This document shows, piece after piece, positions 60,530-64,000 of a stretch of DNA of 64,000 nucleotides. The DNA is from Erpobdella octoculata. Lineage: Eukaryota > Annelida > Clitellata > Hirudinida > Erpobdellidae. The position numbers and the translations under genes are program-made. The notes below the pieces were generated by a model. It made no database searches. It had not been told where the DNA came from and saw only the letters and a list, made by a program, of their open reading frames with translations. Positions within the stretch are counted from its first letter, which is position 1; each line of letters starts with the position of its first letter. The stretch spans positions 14,224,262 through 14,288,261 of the forward strand of contig OZ022238.1 in NCBI GenBank assembly GCA_963978895.1, in the 5' to 3' direction.

Positions 60530-60785
60530 AATAACGAGCCAATTTGTGCCAAAACAATCCATTTTGATCCAAAATTGTATAATGGGCCACAATGTAAAAA
60601 AATGGCTCATTTGAGTAGATTGTCACACTTTGTACTCAATTGAGCCAATAAATATTGCTTATTTTGGCTCACTTTATATTAGCTCAAAAAGAGTCAAAAA
60701 TAGTAGGCTCAAATGAACCCATTTACCTGACTCAAATGAGCCTTTATTGGCTCATTTGAGTCTACTGTTTTTGGCTCATGCAAAT
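60530..60785. repeat. Cluster of CTCATTTGAGCC-type palindromic motifs
   Basis: GGCTCA and TGAGCC motifs recur about ten times in both orientations. They include a perfect 13-bp hairpin, ACTCAAATGAGCC / TTTATT / GGCTCATTTGAGT, at 60730-60761. Confidence 0.8.
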
Positions 60786-60903
60786 TATTACTGTTACTTG
60801 CTGTACGTTACAAAACGATTGTCATCTTTACTAGGTACACACTACGTGTACATTGAATCCACAGGGTTGGCCAAAAATAGTGAGACGGGTCCGTATTTCG
60901 TAC

Positions 60904-61006
<103 letters not shown>

Positions 61007-61292
61007 TGTACGAGAGGCTTTCGAATATTTTCGATTACTCGTAGTTAGATAAGCATGATTTTTTTGTTCTTTAGAGTTGGTTTTTCATGTACATTTTTAA
61101 TTTCTTCTGTCGAAGTGTCTCTTAAATGTGTATTGCTTTGAAGAATAGAACCCGCAGCTTCTAACTCACAGAGCGAACTCGCTAACTTAAGCGCCAGAGT
61201 CACACAGCTAACACTTTTCAGTGTACCAACAAAATTTTTATTCAAAATTAATTTGAGTCTTCTTTTGGTGATCTTTCAATAGCAACCATAAA

Positions 61293-62698
61293 CAGGCCCG
61301 TAGCCAGGATTTTAAAACAAAGGGTGCACTTTAATTTGAAAAGGTGCACAATTTTTATATAAATTGCCAGTTTTTTACACCGGACCAAGACTCTACCACA
61401 TGACGGTGCTAAGCGGTCACCTAGAACCCCGGCGACAAGAGACCCAAGTCATTTGCAAAAAAGTAACAATGCCTTAAAGAAAAAGTCCAATAATTTTTTT
61501 AATCTGGTTTATCAATGTTGCGAGCAAGCTGAAGACTGCAATATGTTTCAAATAGTAAAGACATTTAAAACATTTATGTTTTTTCTAATTAATCTGAATC
61601 AGGTTTCCAGAAACAACCAGATTCTTAAATAGGGCACCTTTTTGCACCTGTAGGTACCACCTAGTACCACGCAAAGGCTTGGACCAGCACTGCCTATATT
61701 ATTTAGACCAATACAACAAATTAATGATTATTTGAATACATTTCTTTACTGTCTTTCTTTCAACCATATCTAGATTTATCGTTGCTTTGAAGACAGTAGA
61801 ATGAGCTAAAACGTTTTAGTAAGAGAGGTTGTGACATCTTCTCAAATGCCAGCAAGATCAGTTAGAGAAACGATGTGAGTGCATTGATTTGTAAAAAGGA
61901 GACAGTAAAGAAATAGGACTAAGTGTGGAAAATTTATTTGTATGAACAGGTGTAGAAATTTAAATGTTAAGGCAGAAACATAAAGTGTGCAAAAAACACG
62001 AAATGCTTCCTTATACGGAAATAGCAACGAATGGACCATAAGGAAAGTTATCAGCACATGACGGAAAGAACTGAGAGACAAAGACGTAGTTAAAGAAGGT
62101 GGAAAAGAATTCAAGAGAAGAAGACTAGAGTAAAAAAGCAGGTTTGGCAAAAAACTGCTTTACAGAAAAGTAAATGAATTATAAATGGTAGAAGACTTTA
62201 AACCAAAAAATAGGCAAGGTAGAGAGTGAAAAGATCCCTAGTAAAATATTCCTAGATTAAGTTATATTCTAAATTTAAAACAGCTAGTAAAGAAAAATGA
62301 TAAGTAGGGTCAAGAGAGAAAAAAATTCATTAGCACAAGAATTTGCAAGAAAATAACCAACATAAATCAAAACACTCGCAAACCAAAATACCAGGCCGAC
62401 ATCACAACAATGTCACTGACAGAAGAAGAAGAAGAAGCAGTTTCTTGTTTTTTACTTGAGATTGAATAAAAAAATTTATACGTAAAGTTTTATGTCTAAG
62501 TCAATCAAATTGTGTTTAGAAACAACTTGCTCATTAAATGGAAAAAATCTTCCAGTGATAACGAACGTACATTTAGGGTTGACGTAAAGTTAGTTTGAAA
62601 AACTTTTGTCAGCAAAATTACAAAGGGTGTAAATTTGTGTGCTTTCCTCTTGCAAAGGGTGCATGCACCTTTTTGCACGCTACCTGGCTACGGGCCTG
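61293..62698. mobile_element. hAT-like element with perfect TIR and target duplication, 1406 bp
   Basis: Exact 16-bp terminal inverted repeats CAGGCCCGTAGCCAGG / CCTGGCTACGGGCCTG, exact 8-bp duplications ACCATAAA (61285-61292 and 62699-62706) and subterminal AAAGGGTGCA on both sides. The longest frame inside (62150-61842, -) is hydrophobic and Leu/Phe/Ser-rich and does not resemble a transposase. Probably non-autonomous. Confidence 0.9.
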
Positions 62699-62706
62699 AC
62701 CATAAA

Positions 62707-64000
62707 CCTTAAAACTGGCTTAGTTGTTCAAAGATTTTAGCAATTGTGTTTGTTATAAATAAGCATATTTTACGTCTATATAAAATCATATTTGTTTTAA
62801 TAAGTCTATATTATCTGTGATATAACAAATAAATGCAAATTAACTAAAAATTTCTTTAAAAGTTATAAAAGAAAACTTGTAGGTACTTAGTTTGTAAATA
62901 GCTAGGGAATCGGACCAGTAGCTTCTTATCTACAGACCAAACTCGTTAACCTCAACACCACGGAATTTACGGCTAAAGATTTACTAAATATATACGCTTT
63001 TTAGATAAAGCAGCGACTATAGTAATGCTAAATATTTCTATCATATTTTAACTTCACTTTCAAAAACAGAGGTAAAATCATAAAACCTAAAAATGAGATT
63101 CATTGCTAAAAGGAAAATTTTGGCTCATTATGAGCCCGCAATACAAAATTTGGCTTAATCAACAGATCCGGAATTATACTAAGGAAACGATTACAATAAT
63201 CCAGATTGAACAAAATCAAAGCCTTGGCAATTTGGATTTTTAAATTAATTCGAAAGAAATTAAAAGTTAAATTAAACAAAATAATAATTATCACTATTTA
63301 ATAAATGTTTAGTTTGTTTGATTTTATTTACTTGTTTTAATTTATAAATTCCGGCATCGAAAGTTGAATTATCATGAGAATTAAACATTGTTGGCCCTTT
63401 CGAGATTCGACCATTCATCGACTCGGGTCTCTTAAAGTAGCGATTTATGGTTCTACTATGGGATTACTAATGTATTATTAAACGTTTTCTAATAGGAGAA
63501 AGTCACAAAAGCATGCATAACAATCTGAAGCTGAAACTATTTAAAATTTATTGAACTGAATTGTATTTGATTTACACTATAATGTATTATCTCCCTTATT
63601 TACTAATAATGTACAAAGTGATTTAATATAATTAAAAAACGTCTAGAAAAAAGCCATCTAACTGATACTTAAAATCTGAGTTTTTTAGATTTATTTTTTG
63701 TTGCAAAACATGTCTACAATAAAATATTCAGTTAGTACTATTTATTATTCAATCATGTCATAGTTAAAATTTTCATAATAGTTCTACTCTTGCTATTTGC
63801 TGATTTAGCAAAATATAACAAAACTTGTTTTTAATATTTTTTTCAATGACTTCCAAAATCTAAAAATATTTTGAAACTTTTGATTGTTAGCAAAAGAAAC
63901 AACAAAAACTTGGGAGAATTGTCAGTGCGAGTGTTAAACTAAACGCAATGGTGATGATACTCATTTAAAAATCAAACCTGCAATGAATTAAATTTTTGAA
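62707..64000. other. AT-rich sequence, nothing recognised
   Basis: No exon, RNA or element recognised up to the window end. A 62-codon frame at 63294-63106 (-) shows no known domain. Confidence 0.4.

Noticed and set aside
61842..62150. Hydrophobic 102-codon frame inside the 61293-62698 element as a membrane protein gene
   Set aside because: No family resemblance; composition follows pyrimidine-rich DNA inside a non-autonomous transposon.

Overview
The window looks like AT-rich nuclear DNA from an invertebrate bilaterian animal. Protein-coding sequence is split by GT-AG introns, with standard stops and AATAAA signals. Introns and intergenic DNA are full of microsatellites, hAT-type DNA transposons, Helitron-like elements and non-LTR retrotransposon remains. 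A lophotrochozoan such as a mollusc is a reasonable guess, and a tunicate is not excluded; the sequence alone does not settle the phylum.

Three host genes can be read. (1) A vasopressin/oxytocin-type peptide GPCR on the + strand (exons at 10923-11095, 14527-14665, 25990-26830 and 28452-28567). It lacks the exons for the N-terminus and TM1-TM2, which probably lie upstream or were not recognised. Its introns hold Helitron-like copies, a Jockey/CR1-type LINE and a hAT element. (2) A complete Mind bomb-like E3 ubiquitin ligase on the + strand (17 exons, 32983-52876). The exons join in one phase-consistent frame of 2457 nt: MIB/HERC2 domain, ZZ finger, second MIB/HERC2 domain, linker with a duplicated exon, about seven ankyrin repeats, two RING fingers. 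(3) A two-exon riboflavin transporter of the SLC52 family on the - strand (57822-56270).

Layout: 1-10.9 kb is repeats (degenerate tandem array, a 540-bp compound GAT-type microsatellite, a tRNA-like sequence between TA tracts, a foldback element). 10.9-28.6 kb is the GPCR. 28.6-33 kb is gene-poor. 33-52.9 kb is the MIB gene with two deep transposon nests in its introns. 53-56.2 kb is repeats. 56.3-57.8 kb is the riboflavin transporter. 58-64 kb is repeats, including a clean 1.4-kb hAT-like element.

The most notable observations are: the in-phase exon duplication in the MIB gene (40536-40730 and 43846-43992); two Russian-doll transposon nests whose order of insertion can be read from exact 8-bp target duplications (33465-36904 and 40763-43440); a foldback element that split a Helitron-like end exactly (8357-9876); and an unusually long third intracellular loop in the GPCR. 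The genes do not form an operon-like unit; they are independent neighbours.
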